Assembly: GCA_937898685.1 (NCBI GenBank)
Contig: CALEJT010000017.1
Coordinates: 62,001 to 126,000, forward strand
Reading direction: 5' to 3'
Source: an uncultured Gammaproteobacteria bacterium
Lineage (GTDB): Bacteria > Pseudomonadota > Gammaproteobacteria > Pseudomonadales > Pseudohongiellaceae
DNA: 64,000 nucleotides
The notes beneath the pieces are model-generated. The model was not told the origin of the DNA and ran no database searches. It saw only the letters and a list, made by a program, of their open reading frames with translations. Position numbers and translations under genes: made by a program. The first letter of the stretch is position 1. Every line of letters starts with the position of its first letter. Positions 8,687 through 16,871 of this stretch are shown piece by piece.

Positions 8687-9571
8687 ATGGGTAAACCAGC
8701 TCTGACCAGCAAGGACTTTCCGCCCGAAGTACTCGAGGCCTTCGACCACTACGTACATGGCAGGATCAGCCGCCGCGAGTTTCTCGACCGCAGCAGTCGT
8801 TTCGCGTTGGGCAGCAGCTCAGCCGCTGCCTTCCTGGCCGCGCTCAGCCCCAACTACGCGCAGGCGCAGGACATCGCCGAAGACGATCCGCGCATCGTCA
8901 CCGAGCGATTGATCTACCCCTCGCCACAGAACTGGGATGCCTACATCGCCAAGCCGGCCAATGCGAGCGGTCCGCTCCCCGCCGTGTTGGTGATCCACGA
9001 GAACCGCGGTCGCAATCCCTACATCGATGACGTGGTACGTCGCCTCGCCGTGGCTGGTTTCCTGGCGATGGCGCCCGATGCGCTGACCTCGTTCGGAGGC
9101 TGGCCGGGCAATGACGATGAGGGCCGCGAAATGCAGGCCAAGCTCGACCGCAACGAAATGTTCGAAAACTGGGTGGCCGGTGTGCGCTATCTGCAGAGCC
9201 GTCCCGATAGCAACGGCAAGGTCGGCGCCGTCGGCTTCTGCTATGGCGGTGGTGTGGTCAATCAACTCGCCGCCACCTTGCCTGACCTCGCCGCAGGCGT
9301 GCCGTACTACGGTGGTCAGGTGCCGGCAGATCAGGCGGCCAAGATCAAGGCGCCGCTCTTGATCCACAATGCCGAGCTCGACACGCGCATCCTTGAAGGC
9401 CAGGCGGCCTATGGTGAAGCGTTGACCGAGGCCGGTGTGACCTTCGAACATCATGTCTACCCCGGAGCCAATCACGGGTTCCACAACAACAGCACGCCGC
9501 GCTTCGACCAGGCGGCCGCAGACCTGTCCTGGGAGCGCACCCTGGCTTGGTTCGACAAGTATTTGCGCTGA
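8687..9571 (+). CDS. Tat-exported dienelactone hydrolase family protein
   Basis: A 294-residue alpha/beta hydrolase of the dienelactone hydrolase family. The nucleophile elbow is GFCYGGG with Cys, followed by Asp in NAELDTRI and His in GANHGFHNN, giving the family Cys-Asp-His triad. An N-terminal twin-arginine signal SRREFL (about residues 31-36) precedes a hydrophobic alanine-rich stretch ending AQAQ, so the protein should be folded in the cytoplasm and exported, unlike classic cytoplasmic ClcD. A good ribosome site, AAAGGAG, lies just before ATG. It sits between an aldehyde dehydrogenase and a YciI-like gene. The substrate is unknown; many homologues (YghX type) have no proven lactone activity. 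Confidence 0.85.
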   Translation: MGKPALTSKDFPPEVLEAFDHYVHGRISRREFLDRSSRFALGSSSAAAFLAALSPNYAQAQDIAEDDPRIVTERLIYPSPQNWDAYIAKPANASGPLPAVLVIHENRGRNPYIDDVVRRLAVAGFLAMAPDALTSFGGWPGNDDEGREMQAKLDRNEMFENWVAGVRYLQSRPDSNGKVGAVGFCYGGGVVNQLAATLPDLAAGVPYYGGQVPADQAAKIKAPLLIHNAELDTRILEGQAAYGEALTEAGVTFEHHVYPGANHGFHNNSTPRFDQAAADLSWERTLAWFDKYLR

Positions 9572-9600
9572 GTTTTCACAACACTAGTTAGGAGTCGTAT

Positions 9601-9894
9601 ATGCAGTTTGTCGTCACCGCCTGGGATTACACCGATGAAGGCGCCTTGGAGCGGCGCATGGCCTGCCGTGAGGCACATCTCGCCAGCATTCGCGAGCTGA
9701 TCGCCAAAGGCCACTTCTTGAGCGGCGGTGCCATCCTCGATGACGAGGGCAGGATGATCGGATCCTCCATCCACATGGAGTTTCCCGATCGCGCTACCTT
9801 GGATGCCACGCTGGCGGCAGATCCTTATGTTGCCGGCAAGGTGTGGGAAAAGATCGAAGTGCGTCAGATCAAGCTGGTGCCGATCGCACGTTGA
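9601..9894 (+). CDS. YciI family protein
   Basis: A 97-residue small protein of the YciI / ferredoxin-like (muconolactone isomerase-like) fold. Typical features are the HFLSGGAIL stretch, the middle DEGRMIGS and the end VWEKIEVRQIKLVPI. A ribosome site, TTAGGAG, precedes ATG. The biochemical role of most YciI proteins is unknown; fused and linked copies occur with lactone and aromatic catabolism genes, which fits this neighbourhood. It is the last gene of the run from 7191. Confidence 0.8.
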   Translation: MQFVVTAWDYTDEGALERRMACREAHLASIRELIAKGHFLSGGAILDDEGRMIGSSIHMEFPDRATLDATLAADPYVAGKVWEKIEVRQIKLVPIAR

Positions 9895-9900
9895 ATCGTG

Positions 9901-9960
9901 TTCCCGCGCTCAGCAGCGAGCGCGGGAAACCTTGACTGAGCCTCTCCACGGATGGAGAGG
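9901..9960 (+). repeat. Two tandem hairpins before the terminator
   Basis: TTCCCGCGCTC (9901-9911) pairs perfectly with GAGCGCGGGAA (9918-9928), and CCTCTCC (9941-9947) pairs with GGAGAGG (9954-9960). With the terminator at 9969 they make three hairpins in a row directly behind the YciI-like gene. They could protect the mRNA 3' end or act as a processed RNA; no ORF is present. Confidence 0.5.
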
Positions 9961-9968
9961 AAATGGGG

Positions 9969-10002
9969 AGAGGCGGAGCGGGCTTGCTCCGCCTCTTTTT
10001 TT
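9969..10002 (+). terminator. Rho-independent terminator
   Basis: An 11-bp stem AGAGGCGGAGC (9969-9979) / GCTCCGCCTCT (9986-9996) with loop GGGCTT is followed by seven T (9996-10002). It ends the 7191-9894 operon. Its T run overlaps the stop codon of the convergent DUF1244 gene. Confidence 0.85.
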
Positions 10003-10297
10003 AATGTGCCTTCTTGGCGTTCTCTTCGAAGGCCTTCTGTTGTTCGGGACTCGCCTCTTTCTGATACAGCGCCTTCCATTCCGAGTAGGGCATGCCGTAG
10101 ACGAGCTCACGTGCTTCTTCGTAGCTGATGGTTTCACCACGCTCTTCCGCCGCCGCCACGTACCACTTGGACAGACAATTGCGGCAGAAGCCGGCGAGGT
10201 TCATCAGGTCGATGTTCTGCACGTCCTTGCGCGAGTCGAGATGCTGCAGCAAACGACGGAACACCGCGGCTTCGATTTCAGTGGTCTTGTCACTCAT
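10001..10297 (-). CDS. DUF1244 domain protein
   Basis: A 98-residue protein matching the DUF1244 family almost end to end, with the family hallmark NLAGFCRNCLSKWY (two Cys three apart) and the MPYSEWK stretch. It is cytoplasmic by sequence. No function is established for the family. It is 24 bases downstream of the YciH-type gene on the same strand, so the two are probably co-transcribed. Confidence 0.82.
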   Translation of the reverse strand: MSDKTTEIEAAVFRRLLQHLDSRKDVQNIDLMNLAGFCRNCLSKWYVAAAEERGETISYEEARELVYGMPYSEWKALYQKEASPEQQKAFEENAKKAH

Positions 10298-10321
10298 AAC
10301 TCCTCCTCCGCCAACCGTGGC

Positions 10322-10681
10322 TCAACCGCCGGCCAGCTTCACCTTGTAACCCAGCTTCTGTAGGTAGGCGCTCAGCTTTTCGCGCTGATCACCCTGAATT
10401 TCGATCACTCCATCCTTCACCGTGCCCCCCGTGCCGCAGTGCTGCTTGAGTTTGGCGGCCAGCTGCTTCAGCTCTTCCTCGGCCAGCGGTACGCCCTTGA
10501 TCAGACTCACACCCTTGCCGCCACGCCCCTTGGTTTCGCGGTGGATGCGCACGATGCCATCGCCCTTGGCGACGGGCGCAGCCTTACGCAATTCGCGGCA
10601 GATGCAGGAGGACTGCGGCTTGCCACAGTCGAGGCAGAGACGACCGAGTTCAGTGGAATAGACAGGGCGAGAATTCGACAT
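10322..10681 (-). CDS. yciH: SUI1/YciH-type translation initiation factor-like protein
   Basis: A 119-residue homologue of E. coli YciH, which has the eIF1/SUI1 fold and acts on the ribosome during stress. An N-terminal zinc-like region (CLDCGKPQSSCICR) precedes the SUI1 domain (GRGGKGVSLIKG, then CGTGGTVKDGVIEIQGD). I used the ATG at 10681, which starts MSNSRPVYST like relatives; an upstream in-frame ATG at 10690 adds only three residues. It diverges from the protease gene across about 140 bases. Confidence 0.85.
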   Translation of the reverse strand: MSNSRPVYSTELGRLCLDCGKPQSSCICRELRKAAPVAKGDGIVRIHRETKGRGGKGVSLIKGVPLAEEELKQLAAKLKQHCGTGGTVKDGVIEIQGDQREKLSAYLQKLGYKVKLAGG

Positions 10682-10775
10682 GGAAAACACGGTGAATGCA
10701 GGCGAGGCCGTGCATTATCCCCGATGCCGCAGGGGTGGCAAAGCCGGCCTTTGCCGCCTCCAGTCAGCAATCCTG

Positions 10776-10781
10776 TATACT
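10776..10781 (+). promoter_or_regulatory. Possible -10 box for the HtrA-type protease
   Basis: TATACT lies 48 bases before the preferred ATG. A loose -35 candidate TTGCCG (10751-10756) is 19 bases upstream. A weak, by-eye call. Confidence 0.3.
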
Positions 10782-10823
10782 GGCTCGCCTTTCACGCTGT
10801 TCATGGCGACTCCGAGAGGAACG

Positions 10824-12068
10824 ATGCGCCTGCGTGCCCTGAAACAAGTTTTCAACTACATCCTGTGGCCGACCCTGGTAGGGCTGGCCCTGGCGTCGAT
10901 TCTGCTGCTCTCCCCCCTCGTCCTGCGCTACGTGCCTGGCTTGCGGGAGGCATGGACTTCACCCGATTCGCTCCTGCAGCTTCCCAACGAGGGCGCCTCT
11001 CTTTCTTTCAACGCCGCGATCCGCGCGGCCGCTCCGGCAGTGGTGAGCATCAACAACACGCAGACCGTGGAGCAGGACGTGTTGCGCGTCATCCCGCGTC
11101 CTCCTCTGGGCCCCGGCCGGCCGCGTGGCAACATCGGCATCCTCGACACCATCGACGTGGAAAGCAGCAGCCTGGGTTCGGGCGTGATCATCAGTCCGGA
11201 CGGTTTCATCGTCACCAGCTACCACGTGGTTTTCCCGGGCAATCGGCAGGCGCCTTCGAACATCACAATCACGCTCACCGATGGTCGTGAGGTCGCGGGT
11301 CGCGTCGTACATCTCAACGAAAAACAGGACCTCGCGCTGCTCAAGGTCGATGAAAGCGACCTGCCCTATCTGACACTCACCGACAGCTCCCGCCTGCAGG
11401 TGGGCGATGTCGTGCTCGCCATCGGCAACCCGCGCAACATCGGGCAATCGGTCACGCTCGGCATCATCAGCGCATTGTTGCGTCGCGACGACAGCTACGT
11501 CATCCAGACCGACGCTGCGATCAACCCCGGCAACTCCGGCGGCGCGCTGATTGATCAGGAAGGCAAGCTCATCGGCATCAACTCCTTCATCGTGTCGGAG
11601 TCGGGTGGGTCAGAAGGGATCAGCTTCGCAGTCCCCGCCACCGAAGCGATGCGACTCCTGGACAGCTATTACGAATCAGGCCCCAGCGGTTATCTCGGCG
11701 TGGACTCCAAGGCACTGTCGCTCAGCGAAGGTCGGCAGCGCTTCGGGCAGGACGTGCAGGGCTTTCTGGTGAACGAAGTGAGTCCCAACAGTCCGGCCGA
11801 CAAGGCCGGCATCCGTCCGGGCGACGTGATCACGGGCGTGAACGAAGAGAAGTTCGAAATCACCGACGGCGCCGACACCAATCAGGCCTTCCGTGCCATC
11901 GGCCTCATCAGCAATCTGCCGCCGGGTGAGCTGATCGAAGTACACATCTACCGAGAGGGCGAACACCTGCGACTGCCCGCCATATTGGGCATCGGTGAGC
12001 CACAGGTGGAAGGTCAGCTGGTCAAACCCAATCGCCCCACCCCAGCCGATTCGCGCCCCGCCAACTGA
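10824..12068 (+). CDS. algW: HtrA-family periplasmic serine protease (DegS/AlgW type)
   Basis: A 414-residue membrane-anchored serine protease. One N-terminal transmembrane segment (about residues 13-33) is followed by a trypsin-like domain with His in TSYHVVFPG, Asp in QDLALLKV and Ser in NPGNSGGAL, then a single PDZ domain (about 285-385). This layout is that of DegS/AlgW, which cleaves an anti-sigma factor in the envelope stress response. In P. aeruginosa algW lies beside the his-murA genes, as here, but this copy is convergent to hisD. ATG 10824 follows GAGAGGA; ATG 10803 is an in-frame alternative adding seven residues. The tail after the PDZ is Pro-rich. Confidence 0.85.
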   Translation: MRLRALKQVFNYILWPTLVGLALASILLLSPLVLRYVPGLREAWTSPDSLLQLPNEGASLSFNAAIRAAAPAVVSINNTQTVEQDVLRVIPRPPLGPGRPRGNIGILDTIDVESSSLGSGVIISPDGFIVTSYHVVFPGNRQAPSNITITLTDGREVAGRVVHLNEKQDLALLKVDESDLPYLTLTDSSRLQVGDVVLAIGNPRNIGQSVTLGIISALLRRDDSYVIQTDAAINPGNSGGALIDQEGKLIGINSFIVSESGGSEGISFAVPATEAMRLLDSYYESGPSGYLGVDSKALSLSEGRQRFGQDVQGFLVNEVSPNSPADKAGIRPGDVITGVNEEKFEITDGADTNQAFRAIGLISNLPPGELIEVHIYREGEHLRLPAILGIGEPQVEGQLVKPNRPTPADSRPAN

Positions 12069-12069
12069 A

Positions 12070-12085
12070 CGCTGCGATCGCAGCG
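12070..12085. repeat. 16-base palindrome between convergent genes
   Basis: CGCTGCGATCGCAGCG is a perfect palindrome in the 23-base gap between the stops of the protease gene and hisD. There is no T run on either side, so it would at most be a weak bidirectional terminator. Confidence 0.4.
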
Positions 12086-12091
12086 CTCAGC

Positions 12092-13396
12092 TCATTCCTC
12101 TCCCCGCAATTCTGCAGAGCGTGCGTGCGCGGTCAGTCCTTCGCAACGCGCGAGGATGGAAGTCGGCTTGGCGAGATCGCGTGCCAGCGCCGGCGAGCAC
12201 TGGATGAGAGACGAGCGTTTCTGGAAGTCGTATACACCCAAGGCAGAGGAGAAGCGCGCAGTGCCGGAAGTCGGCAACACGTGGCTTGGACCGGCGCAGT
12301 AATCCCCGAGAGCTTCCGAGGTGTGACGCCCCATGAAGATCGCACCGGCGTGGCGGATCTGCGGCAGCAAGGCTTCGGGATTGGCAACTGAAAGTTCCAA
12401 ATGCTCGGGCGCGATGCGGTTGGAGACTTCCGCTGCTTCCGTCAGATCCTTCACTTCGATCAGAAGACCACGGCCTTCGAGCGAAGCCTGGATGATGTCG
12501 CGACGCTCCATCGTCGGCAGCAGTTTGCCGATGCTGGCTTCGACGGCGCTGATGAAGGCAGCGTCGGGACACACGAGGATCGACTGCGCATCCTCATCGT
12601 GTTCCGCCTGCGAGAAGAGATCCATCGCGATCCAGTCGGGATTGGTCTGACCATCGCAGATGATCAGAATCTCGGATGGCCCAGCCACCATGTCGATGCC
12701 TACCTGACCGAACACCATCTTCTTCGCGGCCGCCACGTAGATGTTGCCGGGGCCGACGATCTTGTCGACGCGCGGAATGCTCTGCGTACCGTAGGCCAGG
12801 GCTGCAACGGCCTGGGCACCTCCGACCGTGAACACCTGATCCACTTCGGCCAGCGCCAGCGCGGCCAGCACCAGTTCATTCACCTGCCCATTCGGTGTCG
12901 GCAAGGTGGCAACGATTTCCTTCACGCCGGCCACACGCGCCGGAATCGCATCCATCAACACGGTGGAGGGATAGCTGGCCTTACCGCCCGGCACATACAT
13001 CCCGACGCGATCGAGCGGCGTGATCTTCTGGCCGTAGATCGAACCGTCGGCTTCCTGATACTGCCAGGAGTCCTGCTTCTGTTTTTCGTGATAGCGACGA
13101 ATGCGCTCCGCCGCGAGGCGCAGCGCATTGGCCTGATCTTCCGGCAGGGAGGCCAAGGCCTGATGCAAACGCTCCGGTGCAATGCGCAGCGCGCCGATGT
13201 CGGCCGCGTCGAGCTTGTCGAAGCGGTTGGTCCATTCGAGTACCGCGGCATCACCACGTGCGCGCACGTCGGCGATGATGTCGCGCACACGGCCTTCCAC
13301 CTCGGTGTCGGCCAGCGCTTCCCAGGACAGCGCGGCGTCGAGCGCAGCGCCGAAGCCGGCGTCAGAAGCCTTGAGTTTGCGGATGCGGAGCGTCAT
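12092..13396 (-). CDS. hisD: Histidinol dehydrogenase
   Basis: A 434-residue enzyme that performs the last two steps of histidine synthesis, oxidising histidinol to histidine with two NAD and a zinc ion. Family landmarks are MYVPGGKASYPSTVLM, the GGAQAVAALAYGTQ loop, KIVGPGNIYVAAAKK, AGPSEILII, SQAEHDEDAQS and the C-terminal APEHLEL and AGAIFMGRHTSEALGDY. Length matches the family. It follows hisG by 92 bases on the same strand. hisC, which follows hisD in Pseudomonas, is absent here. Confidence 0.96.
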   Translation of the reverse strand: MTLRIRKLKASDAGFGAALDAALSWEALADTEVEGRVRDIIADVRARGDAAVLEWTNRFDKLDAADIGALRIAPERLHQALASLPEDQANALRLAAERIRRYHEKQKQDSWQYQEADGSIYGQKITPLDRVGMYVPGGKASYPSTVLMDAIPARVAGVKEIVATLPTPNGQVNELVLAALALAEVDQVFTVGGAQAVAALAYGTQSIPRVDKIVGPGNIYVAAAKKMVFGQVGIDMVAGPSEILIICDGQTNPDWIAMDLFSQAEHDEDAQSILVCPDAAFISAVEASIGKLLPTMERRDIIQASLEGRGLLIEVKDLTEAAEVSNRIAPEHLELSVANPEALLPQIRHAGAIFMGRHTSEALGDYCAGPSHVLPTSGTARFSSALGVYDFQKRSSLIQCSPALARDLAKPTSILARCEGLTAHARSAELRGEE

Positions 13397-13488
13397 GAGC
13401 GTTCTCTAAAGATTGCGTAAGGTTCGCAACGGGTCGGCACGCAGTGTAGCGAAGCGTGCGGGCCCGGGCAGCGTTTGAATCGGCGTGT

Positions 13489-14121
13489 TTACGCCACCGC
13501 CTGCTCGAGCCGCCTGAGCAGGCTCTGCACGAGATCATGTTTGATCTTCATCGCGGCGCGGTTGACGATCACTCGCGTGCTGATGTCGGCGATGACATCG
13601 CGCGGTTCGAGGCCATTGGCACGCAAGGTATTGCCCGTGTCGACGATGTCGACGATGCAATCGGCCAGCCCCATGATCGGCGCGAGTTCGAGCGCACCGT
13701 TGAGTTTGATGAGATCGACCTGCCGACCCTGTTCGGAGAAATACTGTTTGGCGACGTTGACGAACTTGCTCGCGACCTTCAGACGCGGGCCATCCAACTT
13801 GGCGCCAACCGGCGCGGCGGTCATGAGACGGCAACGCGCGATCTTGAGATCGAGCAGCTCATAGAAACCACGCGAACCGTACTCCATGATCATGTCCTTG
13901 CCGGCGATGCCGATGTCCGCGCTACCGAGTTCCACATAGGTGGGCACGTCGGAGCCACGGATCACCATCAGGCGCACGTTGGGCAGGTTGCTGTCGAAGA
14001 TCAGTTTGCGGCTCTTCGTGATGTCTTCGGCCGGAATGACGCCGGCCTTCTCGAGCAGCGGCAACACTTCGTCGAGAATGCGCCCCTTCGTGAGCGCGAT
14101 CACCAGCTTCTGGTCACTCAT
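13489..14121 (-). CDS. hisG: ATP phosphoribosyltransferase, short form
   Basis: A 210-residue short-form HisG, the first enzyme of histidine synthesis, joining ATP and PRPP. It has ALTKGRILDEVLPLLEKAG at the start, the RGSDVPTYVELGSADIGIAGKD-type region and the PRPP-loop area IVDIVDTGNTLRANGL. It lacks the C-terminal regulatory domain, as short forms do; these normally need HisZ as partner, and no hisZ is in the window. ATG 14121 gives the family N terminus (MSDQKLVIALTKG); the frame is open upstream into murA. It lies 8 bases after the murA stop, so it is probably co-transcribed. Confidence 0.95.
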   Translation of the reverse strand: MSDQKLVIALTKGRILDEVLPLLEKAGVIPAEDITKSRKLIFDSNLPNVRLMVIRGSDVPTYVELGSADIGIAGKDMIMEYGSRGFYELLDLKIARCRLMTAAPVGAKLDGPRLKVASKFVNVAKQYFSEQGRQVDLIKLNGALELAPIMGLADCIVDIVDTGNTLRANGLEPRDVIADISTRVIVNRAAMKIKHDLVQSLLRRLEQAVA

Positions 14122-14129
14122 GGCGTTTC

Positions 14130-15395
14130 TCAGGAGGGCAGCCGTCTGATCTTGGCGCCGAGCAGTTGCAGCTTCTCTTCGATGCACTCGTAGCCACGAT
14201 CGATGTGGTAGATGCGATCGACCACGGTTTCGTTTTCGGAAACGAGACCGGCGATGATCAGGCTGGCGGACGCACGCAGGTCGGTGGCCATCACCGGCGC
14301 CCCTTTCAACTTGGGCACGCCGCGGAAGATGACGGTGTTGCCTTCCACGCGCAGGTCCGCACCCATGCGGTTCATTTCATGGATGTGCATGAAGCGGTTT
14401 TCGAACACGGTTTCCGTGATCGAACCGGAGCCTTCGGATACTGCGTTGAGCGCGGTGAACTGTGCCTGCATGTCGGTCGGGAACGCAGGGTACGGAGCCG
14501 TGGTGAGCGATACGGCACGCGGTCGACGGCCCTTCATGTCGAGACTGATCCAGTTTTCACCCACGTCGATCTCGGCGCCGGCTTCTTCGAGTTTGTTGAG
14601 CACGGCATCGAGAATGTTGGGCCAGGTGTCCTTCACCTTGATGCGACCGCGGGTGGCGGCGGCAGCGATGAGATAGGTACCGGTCTCGATGCGGTCGGGC
14701 ATGACCGAGTACTGACAGCCGTGCAGTTTGTCGACACCGTTGATGACGATGGTGCTGGTGCCCTCACCGGTGATGTCGGCCCCCATCGCACGCAAGCAGC
14801 GCGCAAGATCGACCACTTCCGGTTCGCGTGCCGCGTTCTCGATGACCGTCTGACCTTCGGCCAGCGTCGCCGCCATCATCACGTTCTCGGTGCCGGTGAC
14901 GGTGACGACGTCCATCAGGATGTTCACACCCTTCAGACGCTTACCACGCGTGTGGGCCTTGATGTAGCCGCTATCGACTTCGATCTCGGCGCCCATCTTC
15001 TTGAGCGCGGCGAGGTGCAGGTTCACGGGGCGGCTGCCGATGGCGCAGCCACCGGGCAGTGCCACTTCCGCTTCGCCGTAGTGCGAGAGCATCGGCCCCA
15101 GCACCAGGATCGATGCGCGCATGGTCTTCACCAACTCATAGGGCGCATTGAACTTGCGGATGGTGGAGCTGTTGATTTCGACGTTGAGCTTTTCGCCCAC
15201 CATGGACTCGACGCCCATGCAGCCGAGCAGCTCCAGCATCGTGGTGATGTCGTACAGGTGCGGCAGGTTGCCGATGGCGACGACATCGGGAGTGAGTAGG
15301 GCCGCAGCCATGATCGGCAATGCGGAGTTTTTGGCGCCAGCGATGCGGATTTCTCCGTTCAGCTGCTGGCCACCCTGAATGACGAGCTTATCCAA
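14130..15395 (-). CDS. murA: UDP-N-acetylglucosamine 1-carboxyvinyltransferase
   Basis: A 421-residue MurA, which transfers enolpyruvate to UDP-GlcNAc, the first committed step of peptidoglycan synthesis. It begins MDKLVIQGGQQLNGEIRIAG, and the loop LPGGCAIGSRPVNLHL holds the catalytic Cys that fosfomycin attacks, so this form is of the Cys type. Length matches the family. It is 15 bases after ibaG and just ahead of hisG, the same order as in Pseudomonas. Confidence 0.97.
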   Translation of the reverse strand: MDKLVIQGGQQLNGEIRIAGAKNSALPIMAAALLTPDVVAIGNLPHLYDITTMLELLGCMGVESMVGEKLNVEINSSTIRKFNAPYELVKTMRASILVLGPMLSHYGEAEVALPGGCAIGSRPVNLHLAALKKMGAEIEVDSGYIKAHTRGKRLKGVNILMDVVTVTGTENVMMAATLAEGQTVIENAAREPEVVDLARCLRAMGADITGEGTSTIVINGVDKLHGCQYSVMPDRIETGTYLIAAAATRGRIKVKDTWPNILDAVLNKLEEAGAEIDVGENWISLDMKGRRPRAVSLTTAPYPAFPTDMQAQFTALNAVSEGSGSITETVFENRFMHIHEMNRMGADLRVEGNTVIFRGVPKLKGAPVMATDLRASASLIIAGLVSENETVVDRIYHIDRGYECIEEKLQLLGAKIRRLPS

Positions 15396-15410
15396 AAGAG
15401 ACTCCGCGGA

Positions 15411-15656
15411 TCAGTTTCGAGCAGCCGCTTCTTGCGGGGTGTATAGGATCATCGACACGGCATGAATCGCGCCGGTCTGGATGTGGGAATTGAGCACCTT
15501 GTAGATGCTCTGCTGCCGCTTGACGCGGTTGAGCCCCTCGAACATGGAAGAGACGATGGTGACCTGGTACTTGCCTTCACCACCGAGCACTTCGATTTCG
15601 GCGTCGTTCAGGGACGCTTCGAGAAGCTGCTTGATTTCACTGCACTGTAAAGCCAT
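15411..15656 (-). CDS. ibaG: BolA-family protein IbaG
   Basis: An 81-residue small BolA/IbaG-type protein, which works with monothiol glutaredoxins in Fe-S handling and acid stress. The start MALQCSEIKQLLEASL and the region VSSMFEGLNRVKRQQ with a later His in HAVSMIL are typical. I chose ATG 15656; the frame remains open upstream to 15761 but that part does not look like BolA. It is the first gene of the ibaG-murA-hisG-hisD unit. The spacer of about 200 bases to kdsD must hold divergent promoters. Confidence 0.88.
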   Translation of the reverse strand: MALQCSEIKQLLEASLNDAEIEVLGGEGKYQVTIVSSMFEGLNRVKRQQSIYKVLNSHIQTGAIHAVSMILYTPQEAAARN

Positions 15657-15859
15657 TGCTGGGTTGCGCCTGTAGCGTGAGGGCCGTGAAAGCCGCTCGG
15701 AAAAATGCGCGGATTCTACCCCAAGCTTCTCCCCTGCCCAACCGCTACGTCCGAAATGCATCGCTTAACACCTCGTCATGGCGCTGTCATCCGCAAAAGT
15801 GGCAGGTTTTCAAGGCATTGCAATTAACATAAACTGCCGCGTCGTTCCTCAGGTAACCA

Positions 15860-16834
15860 GTGATGTCCCCAGAACGCCTGCTCAGCACGGCCCGCAATAC
15901 GATCCGGCTGGAAGCTGCCTCCGTCTCAGCCCTGCAAGACCGCCTCGACCAACCCTTCATCGCCGCCTGCGAAGCCATCCTCGGCTGCAAGGGCCGTGTC
16001 GTGGTCATGGGCATGGGCAAGTCGGGGCACATCGCCAACAAGATTGCCGCCACGCTCGCCAGCACCGGCACACCGGCCTACTTCGTGCATCCGGCCGAAG
16101 CCAGCCACGGCGACATCGGCATGGTCACACGCGAAGACGTGGTGATTGCGATTTCCAACTCGGGCACCACACCGGAACTCCTGGCCCTGTTGCCGATCCT
16201 CAAACGCAAGGGCGTGACCCTGATTTCCTTCACCGGCAATCCGCAGTCCGAACTCGCACGTGCCGCCGACGCCAATCTCGACATCAGTGTCGAAGCCGAA
16301 GCCTGCCCACTGGGCCTGGCACCGACCACCAGCACGACGGCCACACTGGCCATGGGTGATGCCCTCGCGATGGCGCTGCTCGAAGCGCGCGGCTTCACCG
16401 CGGAAGACTTCGCCTTCTCGCATCCCGGTGGCAATCTCGGCCGCCGTCTGCTGTTGAAAGTGGAAGACATCATGCACCGCGGCGATGCGATTCCGCGCGT
16501 CGACGAACACACCACCATCAGCAACGCGCTCATCGAGATCACGGCGAAGAAACTCGGCATGACCACCGTGCATGACACGAACGGCAAGATATGCGGCGTC
16601 TTCACCGACGGTGATCTGCGTCGCGTGATCGATCGCGGCGTCGACCTGCGCAGCACCACGGTGAGCGAAGTGATGACCGGGCGCTTCAAATCGATCGCCG
16701 GCAATGCGCTGGCCTCGGAAGCCGCGCGCCTGATGCAGGACAATGAAATCTACAGCCTGGTGGTGCTCGATCAGCAGCGCGATCTCGCTGGCATCATCAC
16801 CATGCACGATCTGCTCAAGGCCAACGTGGTCTGA
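15860..16834 (+). CDS. kdsD: Arabinose-5-phosphate isomerase
   Basis: A 324-residue KdsD, which converts ribulose 5-phosphate to arabinose 5-phosphate for Kdo synthesis. A SIS domain (about residues 30-190; GMGKSGHIANKIAATLASTG, ISNSGTTPELL, PTTSTTATLAMGDALA) is followed by a pair of CBS domains (about 205-324). Length and order match the E. coli enzyme. It starts the kdsD-kdsC-lptC-lptA-lptB-rpoN unit. The mla phospholipid transport genes, which lie between bolA and kdsD in Pseudomonas, are not here. Confidence 0.95.
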   Translation: MMSPERLLSTARNTIRLEAASVSALQDRLDQPFIAACEAILGCKGRVVVMGMGKSGHIANKIAATLASTGTPAYFVHPAEASHGDIGMVTREDVVIAISNSGTTPELLALLPILKRKGVTLISFTGNPQSELARAADANLDISVEAEACPLGLAPTTSTTATLAMGDALAMALLEARGFTAEDFAFSHPGGNLGRRLLLKVEDIMHRGDAIPRVDEHTTISNALIEITAKKLGMTTVHDTNGKICGVFTDGDLRRVIDRGVDLRSTTVSEVMTGRFKSIAGNALASEAARLMQDNEIYSLVVLDQQRDLAGIITMHDLLKANVV

Positions 16835-16871
16835 GCACCCGCTTTCCCGAACCGATACGACGCAGGACACC

